A DNA stretch of 47,173 bases from Rhodobacterales bacterium (GCA_017303485.1 JAFLCY010000021.1:1-47173); one strand, 5' to 3'. Counted from the stretch's first letter, positions 23,087 through 36,797 are shown. Translations and numbers: made by a program. The notes: a model not told the origin generated them from the letters alone.

Positions 23087-23797
23087 ATGGGCAACCTCGG
23101 CCCTGCCGCCGAATCGGACACGCGCGATGACGAACTGGACGAGGAAGAAATCGTCGAGAGGATTTTCGAGGCGATCATCGATCAGCGCTTGCCGCCTGGC
23201 ACCAAGCTTTCCGAAGCGGCGCTTTGCGAGGCCTTCGGCGTCGGGCGGATGCGGATCCGCCAAAGCCTTCTCCTGCTCGCCAGCCGCGAGGTTGTCGACC
23301 TTTTGCCAAACCGGGGGGCCTTCGTCGCCTCACCCACGGCGGAACAGGCCCGCGAGGTGTTCGAGGCCCGGCTGATGATCGAGCCGAACGTGGCCCGACT
23401 GGCGGTCGAACGGGCCTCGGACGCCAACCTGACGATGCTGGAGCAACATCTGCGGCTGGAACATGACGCCCATCACGGCAACAAGCGCCGCGATGCGATC
23501 CGGTTGTCCGGTCAGTTCCATGTCCTCCTGGCCGAGATCGCCGGAAACACCGTCGCGCTGCGCATGGTGAAGGAACTGGTCACGCGGACCTCGCTGATCA
23601 TCGGCATCTTCGGCAGCCCGGGGGTCTCGAACTGCCGCGACGAGGATCATGACGAGATATTCGGGGCGTTCCGCACCCGCGACCGCGATCTGGCCGCACG
23701 CCTGATGGTCGACCACCTGCGCTACATCCAGACCCACATCGAACTGAGCGGGATGGCGGATGGCACCAGCGATCTGGTAGCGATCTTCCGGAAATAG
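23087..23797 (+). CDS. GntR family (FCD subfamily) transcriptional regulator
   Basis: 236 residues. Winged HTH at about 20-85 (VERIFEAIIDQRLPPGTKLSE, then ALCEAFGVGRMRIRQSL and NRGAFVASP), followed by an FCD ligand domain (about 95-215) with the FEARLMIEPNVARLA opening and His residues that commonly hold a metal (FHVLLAEIAGN, HDEIFGAF, MVDHL). It is divergent from the liv-type operon and probably its repressor. ATG at 23087 is preferred; a TTG at 23069 would extend by six residues but sits too near the predicted transcript start. No strong ribosome site for either. Confidence 0.88.
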   Translation: MGNLGPAAESDTRDDELDEEEIVERIFEAIIDQRLPPGTKLSEAALCEAFGVGRMRIRQSLLLLASREVVDLLPNRGAFVASPTAEQAREVFEARLMIEPNVARLAVERASDANLTMLEQHLRLEHDAHHGNKRRDAIRLSGQFHVLLAEIAGNTVALRMVKELVTRTSLIIGIFGSPGVSNCRDEDHDEIFGAFRTRDRDLAARLMVDHLRYIQTHIELSGMADGTSDLVAIFRK

Positions 23798-23939
23798 CGG
23801 GTTCGAAGAGATTGGGAGCAGACGGCAGGGGGATTGCTGAGGGTTGCCGAGGGGAGAGCCGGGGCAGGCACCGACCTACCGCTGAAGCAGAGGGTCGGAA
23901 AGGCGCCCTCCCGACCACCCCTCCCACGCTCATCGAGAC

Positions 23940-24275
23940 TTATCCCCGCAACACCCGGATGCTGTGGTGGATGCGGCTGCGGACCTCGTCGGGTTCCGAG
24001 GCGACGGCGCCCAGCAGGGCGCGCATGTCGCCTCGCATCGCGTTCAGCTGATCGATCAGCCCCATGACCATCTTCAGCGACTCTTCGGGGAGCGCATAGT
24101 TTTCGTCCAGGTCGCACAGCAGCTGCAGCCGCGCGACATCCGTCTCGCGGAAGCCGGGGCCGTCGGGGGTTGTCACCGGCTCGACAATGCTGGCGCGGAG
24201 GAAGGCCGTCAGCCGTGGTTCGGTCAGGTCGTCGATCAGTGCCACGACTTCGGTTGAACTGTAGTAACGGGTCAT
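23940..24275 (-). CDS. cbpM: CbpA modulator CbpM
   Basis: 111 residues with a MerR-like small fold: YYSSTEVVALIDDLTEPRLTAFLRA at the N-terminus and ETDVARLQLLCDLDENYALPEESLKMVMGLIDQL. CbpM binds the J-domain of CbpA and inhibits its co-chaperone activity. Three successive start codons (GTG, ATG, ATG) overlap the cbpA stop; GGAGG five bases before the last ATG (24275) favours that one. Tight coupling to cbpA supports the assignment. Confidence 0.85.
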   Translation of the reverse strand: MTRYYSSTEVVALIDDLTEPRLTAFLRASIVEPVTTPDGPGFRETDVARLQLLCDLDENYALPEESLKMVMGLIDQLNAMRGDMRALLGAVASEPDEVRSRIHHSIRVLRG

Positions 24276-24277
24276 CA

Positions 24278-25231
24278 TCACCTCCCGTAGTCCATGCCGG
24301 CGCGCGGGTCGTAGTCGTGCGACTTGCGCCAGGTTTCCATGAAAGCCTCAAGCTCGGGGTCCACTTTCGGCGGCATCACGATCTTCAGCTCGACCTGCTG
24401 GTCGCCGCCCTTGATGCCGCGCCCGCGCAGGCGAAGTTTCTGGCCGGTGGTCGCGCCCTTGGGGATGGTCAGGTTAACCGGGCCGTCGATGGTCGGGGTG
24501 GCGACCTTGCCGCCCAGAACCGCCTCGGCAAGCGTGATCGGCAGGGTGAGGAAGATGTCGTCGCCCTCGCGGCGGAACAGGGGGTCGGGCGCGACGGTCA
24601 GCGTGAGATAGGCATCGCCGGGACCGCCCTTGCCGAAGCCGGGACCGCCCTTTTCCTTCAGCCGGATGGTCTGGCCGTCTTCTGCGCCTTTCGGGATCGT
24701 CACTTCCAGATCGTTGCCGTCGGGCAGGGTGATCCGGGTCTTGCCGCCCTTGGCGGCGGTCATGAAATCTACCTGTAGGGTGAAGCGGTGATCCTGCCCG
24801 CGCATGTGGAAGTCACGTTGCTGGCTGTCTTGCCGGAAGCCTTCGAAGCCGCCACCCGCCGCGCCGGACCGCCCGCCCGCGCCCCGGCGGCCGAAGAGGT
24901 CAGAGAAGACATCGCCCATGTCGGCGTCATTCTCGAAGCCGTAGTTGCGGGCATAGGGGTTGTCGGCCGCCTCGGCATGGTCGCGGTAGTAGCGGCGCTG
25001 CGGGCGTTCCTGGCCCTGATCGTCGATCTCGCCCGCGTCGAAGCGGCGGCGCTGTTCGGGGTCTTTCAGAAGATCATAGGCGGCCGAAGCGGCCTTGAAC
25101 CGCTCGGCTGCCGCCGGATCGGGGTTCAGATCGGGGTGATCGGCCTTGGCGATCTTGCGATAGGCGGCCTTCAGCTCGGCCTCGGTGGCCGTCTTCTTCA
25201 CCCCGAGCGCGGCATAGGGATCGCCCGCCAT
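24278..25231 (-). CDS. cbpA: DnaJ-family co-chaperone CbpA
   Basis: 317 residues: J-domain at 1-70 with the HPD motif (32-34), a Gly/Arg/Phe-rich linker (about 95-135), then two DnaJ C-terminal beta domains (about 150-300) with VTIPKGAEDGQTIRLKEKG and LTIPKGATTGQKLRLRGRG. There is no cysteine zinc-finger, which separates it from DnaJ proper. It stimulates DnaK and may bind nucleoid DNA. Followed directly by cbpM, its dedicated regulator. Confidence 0.93.
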   Translation of the reverse strand: MAGDPYAALGVKKTATEAELKAAYRKIAKADHPDLNPDPAAAERFKAASAAYDLLKDPEQRRRFDAGEIDDQGQERPQRRYYRDHAEAADNPYARNYGFENDADMGDVFSDLFGRRGAGGRSGAAGGGFEGFRQDSQQRDFHMRGQDHRFTLQVDFMTAAKGGKTRITLPDGNDLEVTIPKGAEDGQTIRLKEKGGPGFGKGGPGDAYLTLTVAPDPLFRREGDDIFLTLPITLAEAVLGGKVATPTIDGPVNLTIPKGATTGQKLRLRGRGIKGGDQQVELKIVMPPKVDPELEAFMETWRKSHDYDPRAGMDYGR

Positions 25232-25323
25232 TCACATACTCCGCCCGTTCCACGTCATTGCGGAGGAGGATAGCGGAGGACGTGGCGTTCACAAGGGCGG
25301 GCAGGGCCTTGCGGTCACGAAAG

Positions 25324-28653
<3,330 letters not shown>

Positions 28654-28686
28654 CTCAGCCCCCATCCAATGCGCAAAATTGTGCGG

Positions 28687-28714
28687 GTTATAGACAGAAG
28701 CAACCGGGGTGCAA
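28687..28714 (-). promoter_or_regulatory. Candidate promoter of carB
   Basis: On the minus strand TTGCAC (28714-28709), 16-base spacer, TATAAC (28692-28687, five of six matches). The transcript would start near 28680, inside a near-palindrome (28671-28684), giving a leader of about 27 bases. Confidence 0.55.
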
Positions 28715-28740
28715 GCGGATTCCAGAGGGCGGTCCGGCAA

Positions 28741-28770
28741 TGGAAAAGGCCGGGGATTTCCCCCGGCCCA
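28741..28770 (-). terminator. Rho-independent terminator of the amino-acid permease gene
   Basis: Reading the minus strand, an 8-bp GC stem (28768-28761 with 28755-28748, 5-base loop) is followed at once by TTTTCC. It lies 25 bases after the permease stop and separates it from carB on the same strand. Confidence 0.75.
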
Positions 28771-28794
28771 TCCGGTTTTCAGGTAGGTGGCGCC

Positions 28795-30405
28795 TTAGCC
28801 TTTTTCGCCCACCGCAGCCTCGGCAGCGGCGATTGCGGCCTTGCGGGCGGCGATGCGGTCACCCGTCGGCGGGCCTTCGAAGCGACGGTTCTCCACCGCC
28901 ACCCAGACGACCAGTGCCACGGCGATGAAGCCCAGGACGACATAAAGCACACGCTCGTTTGGCGGCGCGACGGCGATGAAGAGGATCACGCCCATGCCGA
29001 TGACCGAAAGCACGGTCACCAGCTTGTAAAGCCCCGCAGACATGGCCCACGGGCCGGGTTTCGGCCATTTCGGCCCGCCATAGGCCAGCATGCCGGCGAT
29101 CAGCGGGATGGTGAAGGACAGGAACAGGAAGACCAGGGTCGAGTTCACCACGATCACATAGATCGAAGAAGTCACCTGCGTCCCGTCCTCGGCCAGAACC
29201 GGGGCGCCGGCATCGTCGAGGACCGGAACCTTCATGAGGAGAGCCAGCACCACGTAGAGGATGCAAAGCGCGGTCGCGGTCCAGATCGCATTCACCGGGG
29301 TGCGATACGCGGGCGAGACCGTCGCCAGCGCCTTGGAGAAGCCGGGAACCCCGTCATCGCGCGAGAAGGCGAAGAGCATGCGGCTTGCCGAGGTCACGGT
29401 GGCGAGGCCACAGAGCAACTGGGCGATCAGGACGAAGAAATAAAGCAGGAACTTCAGGCCTGAGGGCAGGATCGCATCCATCGTGGCGAAGAACATGCCC
29501 CAGCCCTGTCCGGCGGCGGCATCCATGTCCGGGATCGCCAGAATGATCGCGCAGATCATGATCCAGCCGACGATCGACGACCAGAAGACCGACGAAACGA
29601 TGCCGCGCGGCACGGATTCAGCGGCGTTCTTGGTTTCCTCCGACGTATGCGCCGAGGCGTCATATCCGGTGATCGTGTAGACCGGCAGCAAGAGGCACAG
29701 GAGGAACAGGTAGCCGATGCTGTCGGACTGCGGGAAGACCTCGCCACCCGCCGCGCCGGAGTAGTTCTTGAAGGTCCAGAGCCGCGAAATGTCGATTGCG
29801 GGTGCATAGTAGAGGCAGGCCAGCACCAGGACGGCGGTGGTCGCGAAGATGATGTAGCCCGAGATGTCGGTCAGGAAGGTCGTCGCCTTGATGCCGATGT
29901 GGTTGAAGATCGCCTGGATCACGGTGATCACCGCGACGAAGCCTACGATCTGCCAGTCGGTTCCGGTGAAGCCGAAGCTTGGCCCGAAGGTTCCGGCGAA
30001 GAAGTAGGCGGTGCCGATGTTGATCGCACCAAGAACGGTGATCAGGCCAAGAAGGTTGAGCCAGGCCGTGAGCCAGCCCCAGAAGCGGTTCCCGAGGATC
30101 GAGCCCCAATGGTAAAGCCCGCCTGCCGTCGGGAAGGCAGAAGCGATCTGCGCCATGGCCAGGGCAAACATGCCCGAGATGATGCAGCCGGTGATCCAGC
30201 CGATGCCGCCGCCCGCGCCGCCGACCGACGAGACGGCCTGGGCGAAGGAGTTGATCCCGCCGGAGAGGATACAGATGATCGAGAAGGAAATCGCGAAGTT
30301 CGAGAACTTCGACATGGAGCGTTGCAGCTCCTGTGCGTAGCCCATGCCATGAAGGATTTTCATGTCCTCATGTTTGGCCTTGTCTGAATAGTCGTCGGAA
30401 GCCAT
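28795..30405 (-). CDS. APC superfamily amino acid permease (ACT/GABA-permease type)
   Basis: 536 residues with about 12 hydrophobic segments and a charged C-terminal tail. The opening MKILHGMGYAQELQRSMSKF and the following FSIICILSGGINSF are typical of the amino acid/choline transporter group, as is GLYHWGSILG and the mid-protein GYDASAHTSEETKNA loop. Secondary uptake of an amino acid or GABA-like substrate across the inner membrane is inferred; exact substrate unknown. AAGGGA precedes the ATG by seven bases. Followed by a clear terminator. Confidence 0.88.
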   Translation of the reverse strand: MASDDYSDKAKHEDMKILHGMGYAQELQRSMSKFSNFAISFSIICILSGGINSFAQAVSSVGGAGGGIGWITGCIISGMFALAMAQIASAFPTAGGLYHWGSILGNRFWGWLTAWLNLLGLITVLGAINIGTAYFFAGTFGPSFGFTGTDWQIVGFVAVITVIQAIFNHIGIKATTFLTDISGYIIFATTAVLVLACLYYAPAIDISRLWTFKNYSGAAGGEVFPQSDSIGYLFLLCLLLPVYTITGYDASAHTSEETKNAAESVPRGIVSSVFWSSIVGWIMICAIILAIPDMDAAAGQGWGMFFATMDAILPSGLKFLLYFFVLIAQLLCGLATVTSASRMLFAFSRDDGVPGFSKALATVSPAYRTPVNAIWTATALCILYVVLALLMKVPVLDDAGAPVLAEDGTQVTSSIYVIVVNSTLVFLFLSFTIPLIAGMLAYGGPKWPKPGPWAMSAGLYKLVTVLSVIGMGVILFIAVAPPNERVLYVVLGFIAVALVVWVAVENRRFEGPPTGDRIAARKAAIAAAEAAVGEKG

Positions 30406-30660
30406 GTTCAGTTCCCTTCGTACCGGTGTTGGACGCTTTTTGTTATTGCTTGGGTCCAGGCCACATCATGTGGTGGTCGAGACTGGCGACAGGGAACTGC
30501 TATTTTGATCAACTGGCAAGCTTTGAATGCGTTCCTTGACCTTCCGATCAGGAAATTCCGACGGCGCGTCGCTTTCCATTGTCCGGGCGGCGTGGATTCG
30601 TCTGGCGACAGGGCACGGTTCGGCCTATTTCGGGGCTGATGGAGCAGCGGGGGCCTACGG
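30406..30660. other. Intergenic region between divergent permease and pabB
   Basis: 255 bases between divergent genes, so it should hold both promoters. It contains an odd-centred palindrome CCACATCATGTGG (30461-30473) about 60 bases upstream of the permease start, a possible regulator site, and an AT-richer patch at 30435-30450. I could not assign -10/-35 pairs with confidence. Confidence 0.35.
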
Positions 30661-31797
<1,137 letters not shown>

Positions 31798-32356
31798 AGC
31801 TGATCGAGACGATGCTGTGGGACGGGGCGCAGGCCCCGCGCTGGCCGCTACACGCGGCGCGGCTGCGGCGGTCGGCGGAGATGCTGGGCTGGTCCTGCCC
31901 CGAAGCTGTCCCGTCAGGTCCGGCACATCCCGCGCGGCTGCGGTTGACGCTGGACCGGGAGGGTCTGGTGGACTGGACCTTTGCGGCCCTGCCTGCCGCC
32001 AAACCGGAATGGCGGATCGGGCTGGCGCAGGAACGCCTGCGCTCGGACGATCCCTGGCTGCGGGTGAAGTCGACGCGCCGGGAGGTCTATGACCGGGCGC
32101 GGGCCACGCTGCCCGAGGGGCTGGACGAAGTGCTGTTCCTGAACGAGCGCGGCGAGGTCTGTGACGGGTCGATCACCACGGTCTTCTTCGATCGCGGGCA
32201 GGGGATGCGTACCCCACCCCTTGCTTGCGGGGTATTGCCGGGGGTCCTACGGGCGGAGATCGACTGCCCAGAGGATATCCTGCACGCCGGGGACCTGCCC
32301 GACGTGCGGCTCTGGGTGGGGAATGCGCTGCGGGGGCTGATCGCGGCGCGGTGGAT

Positions 32357-32415
32357 GTAGGGTGGGCAATCTGCCCACGTGGCCGCCGCAATCGTGGGCA
32401 GATTGCCCATCCTAC
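32357..32415. repeat. REP-like 23-bp-stem palindrome after pabC
   Basis: Left arm 32357-32379 and right arm 32393-32415 are reverse complements over 23 bases with one G-T mismatch, around a 13-base loop. The pabC TAG stop (32358-32360) is inside the left arm. The arms carry a GTAGGGTGGGCA-type sequence seen in dispersed bacterial intergenic palindromes. It precedes the aspS promoter and may act as a bidirectional mRNA end. Confidence 0.75.
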
Positions 32416-32428
32416 GGCTCTGCCGGGC

Positions 32429-32457
32429 TTGACTTCGGGCAGGGGGCAAGGTGTATC
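32429..32457 (+). promoter_or_regulatory. Candidate promoter of aspS
   Basis: TTGACT (32429-32434), 17-base spacer, TGTATC (32452-32457), directly after the palindrome. Leader of about 32 bases to the aspS start. Confidence 0.45.
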
Positions 32458-32495
32458 GGCGCGATGGAAATGATGCCCTCGGAAGGGGAACGATG

Positions 32496-34292
32496 ATGCA
32501 CGCCTACCGCAGCCATACCTGTGCCGCGCTGAACAAGTCCCAAGTGGGCGAAACCGTCCGCCTCTCGGGTTGGGTTCATCGGGTGCGCGACCATGGCGGG
32601 GTGCTGTTCATCGACCTGCGCGACCATTACGGGATCACGCAATTGCTGGCCGACAGCGACTCGCCCGCCTTTGCCGCGCTGGAGAAGGTGCGCGCCGAAT
32701 GGGTGATCCGCATCGACGGGCGGGTGAAGGCGCGGGATGCGTCGCTGGTGAACGCGAAGATCCCGACTGGCGAGATCGAGGTCTACGTGACCGAAGTGGA
32801 GGTGCTTGGCGCGTCCGAGGAACTGCCGCTGCCGGTCTTCGGCGACACCGAATACCCCGAGGAAACCCGGCTGACCTACCGTTTCCTCGACCTCCGCCGC
32901 GACACGATGCACCAGAACATGATGCTGCGGTCGAACGTGGTGCGCTGGCTGCGCAATGCGATGTGGGACCAGAATTTCACCGAGTTCCAGACGCCGATCA
33001 TCACTGCCTCGTCCCCCGAAGGCGCGCGCGATTTCCTGGTGCCGTCGCGGCTGCATCCGGGCAAGTTCTACGCGCTGCCGCAGGCACCACAGCAGTTCAA
33101 GCAGCTGATCCAGGTGGCCGGTTTCGACCGCTATTTCCAGATTGCGCCTTGCTTCCGCGATGAAGACCCGCGCGCCGACCGCTCGCCCACCGACTTCTAC
33201 CAGCTCGACATCGAGATGTCGTTTGTCACCCAGGACGACGTTTTCGCTGCCGTCCAGCCGGTGTTGCAGGGGTTGTTCGAGCATTTCGGCAAGGGCCGGA
33301 AGGTCGATTCCAACTGGCCGCGCATTGCTTATCGCGACTCGCTGAAATGGTTCGGGTCGGACAAGCCGGACCTCCGCAACCCGATCCGGATGCAGGAAGT
33401 GTCGGAGCATTTCCGCGGCTCGGGCTTTGCGATCTTCGCCAAGCTTCTGGAAACCGAAGGCAACGAAGTCCGCGCCATTCCCGCGCCGAAAGGGCCATCG
33501 GGTGAGCCGGTTGGCCGCAAGTTCTGCGACCGGATGAACGCCTATGCCCAAAGCCAGGGCCTGCCGGGGATGGGGTACATCTTCTGGCGCGAGGCAGAGG
33601 ATGGTTCGGGCATGGAGGCCGCCGGTCCCCTTGCCAAGAACATCGGGCCGGAGCGGACCGAGGCGATCCGGGTCCAGTTGGGTCTGGAAAAGGGCGACGC
33701 CGCCTTCTTCCTTGGTGGCAAGCCGGAGACCTTCGAGGCCATCGCGGGCCGGGCGCGGAACGTGATCGGCGAGGAGTTGGGGCTGACCGACAAGGACAGC
33801 TTCCGCTTTGCCTGGATCGTCGACTTCCCGATGTACGAGAAGACCGACGAGGGCAAGATCGACTTCAGCCACAATCCGTTCTCGATGCCGCAGGGTGGCC
33901 TTGAGGCGCTGAACGGCGATCCCTTGCAGGTCTATGCCTACCAGTATGACCTTGCCTGCAACGGCTATGAGGTGATCTCGGGCGGTATCCGCAACCACAA
34001 GCCCGAAATCATGTACAAGGCGTTTGAACTGGCCGGGTATCCGAACTCCGAGGTCGACAAGCGGTTCGGCGGGATGGTCAAGGCGTTCAAATACGGCGCT
34101 CCGCCCCACGGCGGCTGTGCGGCGGGGATCGACCGGCTGGTGATGCTGCTGGCCGATACCCAGAACATCCGCGAGGTCATCATGTTCCCGATGAACCAGC
34201 GCGCGGAGGACCTGTTGATGAACGCGCCGTCCGATCCGACCTTGCAGCAGCTGCGCGAGTTGTCCTTGCGCGTCGTGCCCAAGGACAGCTGA
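32496..34292 (+). CDS. aspS: Aspartyl-tRNA synthetase, probably non-discriminating
   Basis: 598 residues, bacterial-type class II synthetase: N-terminal OB-fold anticodon domain ([21 protein letters not shown]), catalytic domain with motif 2 [15 protein letters not shown], a GAD insertion domain, and motif 3 [11 protein letters not shown]. Charges tRNA-Asp with aspartate. His33 in RDHGG, in place of the Leu of E. coli AspRS, is the signature of enzymes that also charge tRNA-Asn, which would then be amidated by GatCAB. Two adjacent ATGs (32493, 32496) follow a GGAAGGGGAA site. Overlaps the next gene by one base. Confidence 0.95.
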   Translation: MHAYRSHTCAALNKSQVGETVRLSGWVHRVRDHGGVLFIDLRDHYGITQLLADSDSPAFAALEKVRAEWVIRIDGRVKARDASLVNAKIPTGEIEVYVTEVEVLGASEELPLPVFGDTEYPEETRLTYRFLDLRRDTMHQNMMLRSNVVRWLRNAMWDQNFTEFQTPIITASSPEGARDFLVPSRLHPGKFYALPQAPQQFKQLIQVAGFDRYFQIAPCFRDEDPRADRSPTDFYQLDIEMSFVTQDDVFAAVQPVLQGLFEHFGKGRKVDSNWPRIAYRDSLKWFGSDKPDLRNPIRMQEVSEHFRGSGFAIFAKLLETEGNEVRAIPAPKGPSGEPVGRKFCDRMNAYAQSQGLPGMGYIFWREAEDGSGMEAAGPLAKNIGPERTEAIRVQLGLEKGDAAFFLGGKPETFEAIAGRARNVIGEELGLTDKDSFRFAWIVDFPMYEKTDEGKIDFSHNPFSMPQGGLEALNGDPLQVYAYQYDLACNGYEVISGGIRNHKPEIMYKAFELAGYPNSEVDKRFGGMVKAFKYGAPPHGGCAAGIDRLVMLLADTQNIREVIMFPMNQRAEDLLMNAPSDPTLQQLRELSLRVVPKDS

Positions 34293-34759
34293 TGTACCAG
34301 GCGTCCGTCCCAGTCTTCCGCCACTACCTGTCGCGCGTCAGCGACATCGTGGCGGTCGCGGGGCCGGACGCGCTGGACGCCAAGATCGCCGACAGCTTCC
34401 CGGCCCGCCAGCAGTTCGCCACTGCGGCGGGCTTTTCCTTGCGGGTGGCCTGTCCGCTGGCGGGCCGCGAGGTGCCGGACCTGCCGCAGGCGCTGGGGCC
34501 AAGGCTGGCGGTCGCGCGGGCGATGCTGGGGGCGATGACCCCGGCAGAATTCGACGGTGCGGAAGGGCGGATCATTCGGCACCGCGCCGGATTTACCGAG
34601 ATCGAACAGTCCGGCGCGGAGTTCCTGCACCTTTACGGGATGCCGAATTTCTTCTTTCACCTGACCATGGGCTATGCCGCCCTGCGGGCCGCGGGTGTGC
34701 CGCTGGGCAAGGCGGATTTCGACGGGTTCCACACTTATCCCGCGGATTTTCGCTTTTGA
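34292..34759 (+). CDS. DUF1993 family protein
   Basis: 155 residues: [20 protein letters not shown] at the start and FFFHLTMGYAALRAAGVPLGKADF near the end are typical of DUF1993, a four-helix DinB-like fold. TGATG overlap with aspS shows coupled translation. His, Glu and His residues that could hold a metal are present (HYL, HLY, FHL), but no activity is established. Confidence 0.82.
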   Translation: MYQASVPVFRHYLSRVSDIVAVAGPDALDAKIADSFPARQQFATAAGFSLRVACPLAGREVPDLPQALGPRLAVARAMLGAMTPAEFDGAEGRIIRHRAGFTEIEQSGAEFLHLYGMPNFFFHLTMGYAALRAAGVPLGKADFDGFHTYPADFRF

Positions 34760-34823
34760 TGCCATTGCTTGCCCTGGTCGGGCGCCAGGAATAGCCTGAC
34801 CTCAAGGCAAGGGAGGGTTGCAG

Positions 34824-35543
34824 GTGTCGGACAAGAAACTTGGGGCCTTGGTACGCGACTGGACGGCACCCAGGCGGCCGGATCGCGCGGTGATGGAAGG
34901 GCGCTTCGTGCGGCTTGAACCGTTGGAAGCTGACCGCCACGCGTTCGAGTTGCAGGAGGCCTTCCAGGGCCATGATGCGTTGTGGGATTACATGCCTTAC
35001 GGCCCTTTCACTTCGGGCTCGGCCTATCATCGTTGGGCGCGGGAAAAGGAAGCGGGCGAGGACCCGCGGTTCCTTGTACTGCGCGACGCGGCGACCGGAC
35101 GCGCGGGCGGGATCGCAAGTTACCTGCGCATCGCGCCCGAGGCAGGGTCGATCGAGGTGGGGCACATCTGCATCGCGCCGTCGATGCAGCGCGGGGCAGG
35201 TGCGACCGAGGCGATGTTCCTGATGATGGCCTGGGCCTTCACGGCGGGCTACAGGCGCTACGAATGGAAGTGCAATGCGCTGAACATGGCGTCGCGCCGG
35301 GCGGCGCAGCGGCTGGGGTTCAGTTATGAGGGCGTGTTCCGCAACCATCTGATCGTCAAGGGACGGAACCGCGACACGGCCTGGTTCAGCGTGATCGACA
35401 GCGAATGGCCGGCGCTGGCCGAGGCTTTCGGTGTCTGGCTGTCGCCCGCGAATTTCGACGCCAAGGGCCATCAGCGCGAGCGGCTGTCCGACCTGACGCG
35501 CCTGGTCCGGGCCGGAAGCGACCCGGCCCTGACGCCGGGCTGA
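34824..35543 (+). CDS. GNAT family N-acetyltransferase (RimJ/RimL type)
   Basis: 239 residues. GNAT fold from about residue 25: VRLEPLEADRHAFEL, IEVGHICIAPSMQRGAGATEAM (the acetyl-CoA pyrophosphate loop), and WKCNALNMASRRAAQRLGF, characteristic of RimL-like enzymes. Acetylates an amine on a protein or small molecule; substrate unknown. Start is GTG at 34824, six bases after GGGAGGG; a TTG two codons earlier is too close to that site. Confidence 0.85.
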   Translation: MSDKKLGALVRDWTAPRRPDRAVMEGRFVRLEPLEADRHAFELQEAFQGHDALWDYMPYGPFTSGSAYHRWAREKEAGEDPRFLVLRDAATGRAGGIASYLRIAPEAGSIEVGHICIAPSMQRGAGATEAMFLMMAWAFTAGYRRYEWKCNALNMASRRAAQRLGFSYEGVFRNHLIVKGRNRDTAWFSVIDSEWPALAEAFGVWLSPANFDAKGHQRERLSDLTRLVRAGSDPALTPG

Positions 35544-35569
35544 CAGAAGAAGGGCATCGCCGCAGGGCA

Positions 35570-36250
35570 TCAGGCCATGCGGCCAAGTGCTGCGATCCGG
35601 TCCTCGATCAGCCGGGCCAGTTTTGCCCGGTCAAAGGCGGTGCGGATGCCCTGCGCCGCCGCCTCCAGCGCAGGATCGCCGCAGGCACGCGCAAGGCTGC
35701 GCAGGAAGGTCAGGGCGTAGTCGGGATCGCCCGATCCGGTGATCAGCCCGGCGGCGCGGACCAGATCGTCGCGCAGTGCCATCAGGTCGCCCGGAGGGGT
35801 GGCGATATCTTCACCGCGGTCCAGCGGGCCGACGCCGGTGGCGAGCTGGCGAATCAGCCGGACCAGCCCGGCGGCCGAGGCGATGGGCTTTTCGATGAAA
35901 CCGGCCGCCCCGGCATCCAGAGCGGTGTCGCGGCCATCAGGGTCGCCGGACAGACCCAGGACGGGAAAGCCCTGCGTGGCAAGTTCGGCAATCAGATCCT
36001 GCCCCCGGCCATCCGGCAGGCCAAGATCGACAATCGCCAGGTCGGGCCGGTGGAAGGCAAGGTGCAGGCGCGCGATTTCCAGGCTTTCCGCCCGCCGGAG
36101 CCGCGCGCCCGCGCGCTGGAGGATCAGGCGCAGCGCATCGCAGGTGAAGCGGCTGTCATCGACGACCAGCAATGTCAGCCCCTGCAGGGGCAATCGGCCC
36201 GGACCGTGCGGCAGGGCCAGCGGTGTGGGCGCATCAGGGGGGAAGGGCAT
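35570..36250 (-). CDS. Orphan response regulator with unassigned C-terminal domain
   Basis: 226 residues. Receiver domain at about 25-140 with acidic pair Asp31/Asp32, phosphoacceptor Asp75 in IVDLGLPDG, Ser101 in LGLSGDPD and Lys121 in GFIEKPIA. The remaining about 85 residues are helical (DLMALRDDLVRAAGLI and following) and are not a recognisable DNA-binding, GGDEF or other output domain. No histidine kinase is adjacent. GAGG lies seven bases upstream of the ATG; the longer open frame upstream is not used. It may act by protein-protein contact. Confidence 0.82.
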   Translation of the reverse strand: MPFPPDAPTPLALPHGPGRLPLQGLTLLVVDDSRFTCDALRLILQRAGARLRRAESLEIARLHLAFHRPDLAIVDLGLPDGRGQDLIAELATQGFPVLGLSGDPDGRDTALDAGAAGFIEKPIASAAGLVRLIRQLATGVGPLDRGEDIATPPGDLMALRDDLVRAAGLITGSGDPDYALTFLRSLARACGDPALEAAAQGIRTAFDRAKLARLIEDRIAALGRMA

Positions 36251-36385
36251 GGGCAAACCTCGTCTGACTTGGCCGCAAGTTTCGCCAGCGCCAGTAAAGC
36301 CCGGGTTAACGGCTGCGACCCTTCTGCGCTTGCATGACCCGAAACCCCGCCGCATAAGCGGTCGCGAGACCTTAGCGAGGATCCC

Positions 36386-36790
36386 ATGATCGGACGCCTG
36401 AACCATGTCGCCATCGCCGTGCCGGACCTCGAGGCGGCTGCGGCGCAGTATCGCGACACCTTGGGCGCCAAGGTCGGCGCGCCGCAACCCGAGCCGGACC
36501 ATGGCGTCACGGTCGTCTTCATCGAACTTCCGAATACCAAGATCGAACTGCTGCATCCTCTGGGCGAAGGCTCTCCGATCACCGGATTCCTGGAAAAGAA
36601 CCCCGCGGGCGGGATCCATCACATCTGCTACGAGGTCGACGACATTCTCGCCGCCCGCGATCACCTGAAAGCCGCAGGCGCGCGGGTGCTGGGGTCGGGC
36701 GAGCCGAAGATCGGGGCGCATGGCAAGCCGGTGCTTTTCCTGCATCCGAAGGATTTCAACGGCTGTCTGGTGGAACTGGAACAGGCATGA
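36386..36790 (+). CDS. epi: Ethylmalonyl-CoA / methylmalonyl-CoA epimerase
   Basis: 134 residues, vicinal-oxygen-chelate fold. Metal ligands are expected at His7 (LNHVAIAV), the IHHICYEV histidine (about 77-78) and the ELE glutamate near the C-terminus. Inverts (2S)-ethylmalonyl-CoA to the (2R)-form for Ecm, and (2S)-methylmalonyl-CoA likewise. This links functionally to ccr and ecm about 26 kb away. GAGG lies five bases upstream of the ATG. Followed by DUF1467 after seven bases. Confidence 0.92.
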   Translation: MIGRLNHVAIAVPDLEAAAAQYRDTLGAKVGAPQPEPDHGVTVVFIELPNTKIELLHPLGEGSPITGFLEKNPAGGIHHICYEVDDILAARDHLKAAGARVLGSGEPKIGAHGKPVLFLHPKDFNGCLVELEQA

Positions 36791-36797
36791 GGATCAC

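Noticed and set aside
32412-34109. 565-codon - strand open frame opposite aspS
   Set aside because: Shadow of aspS; no plausible ribosome site or family.
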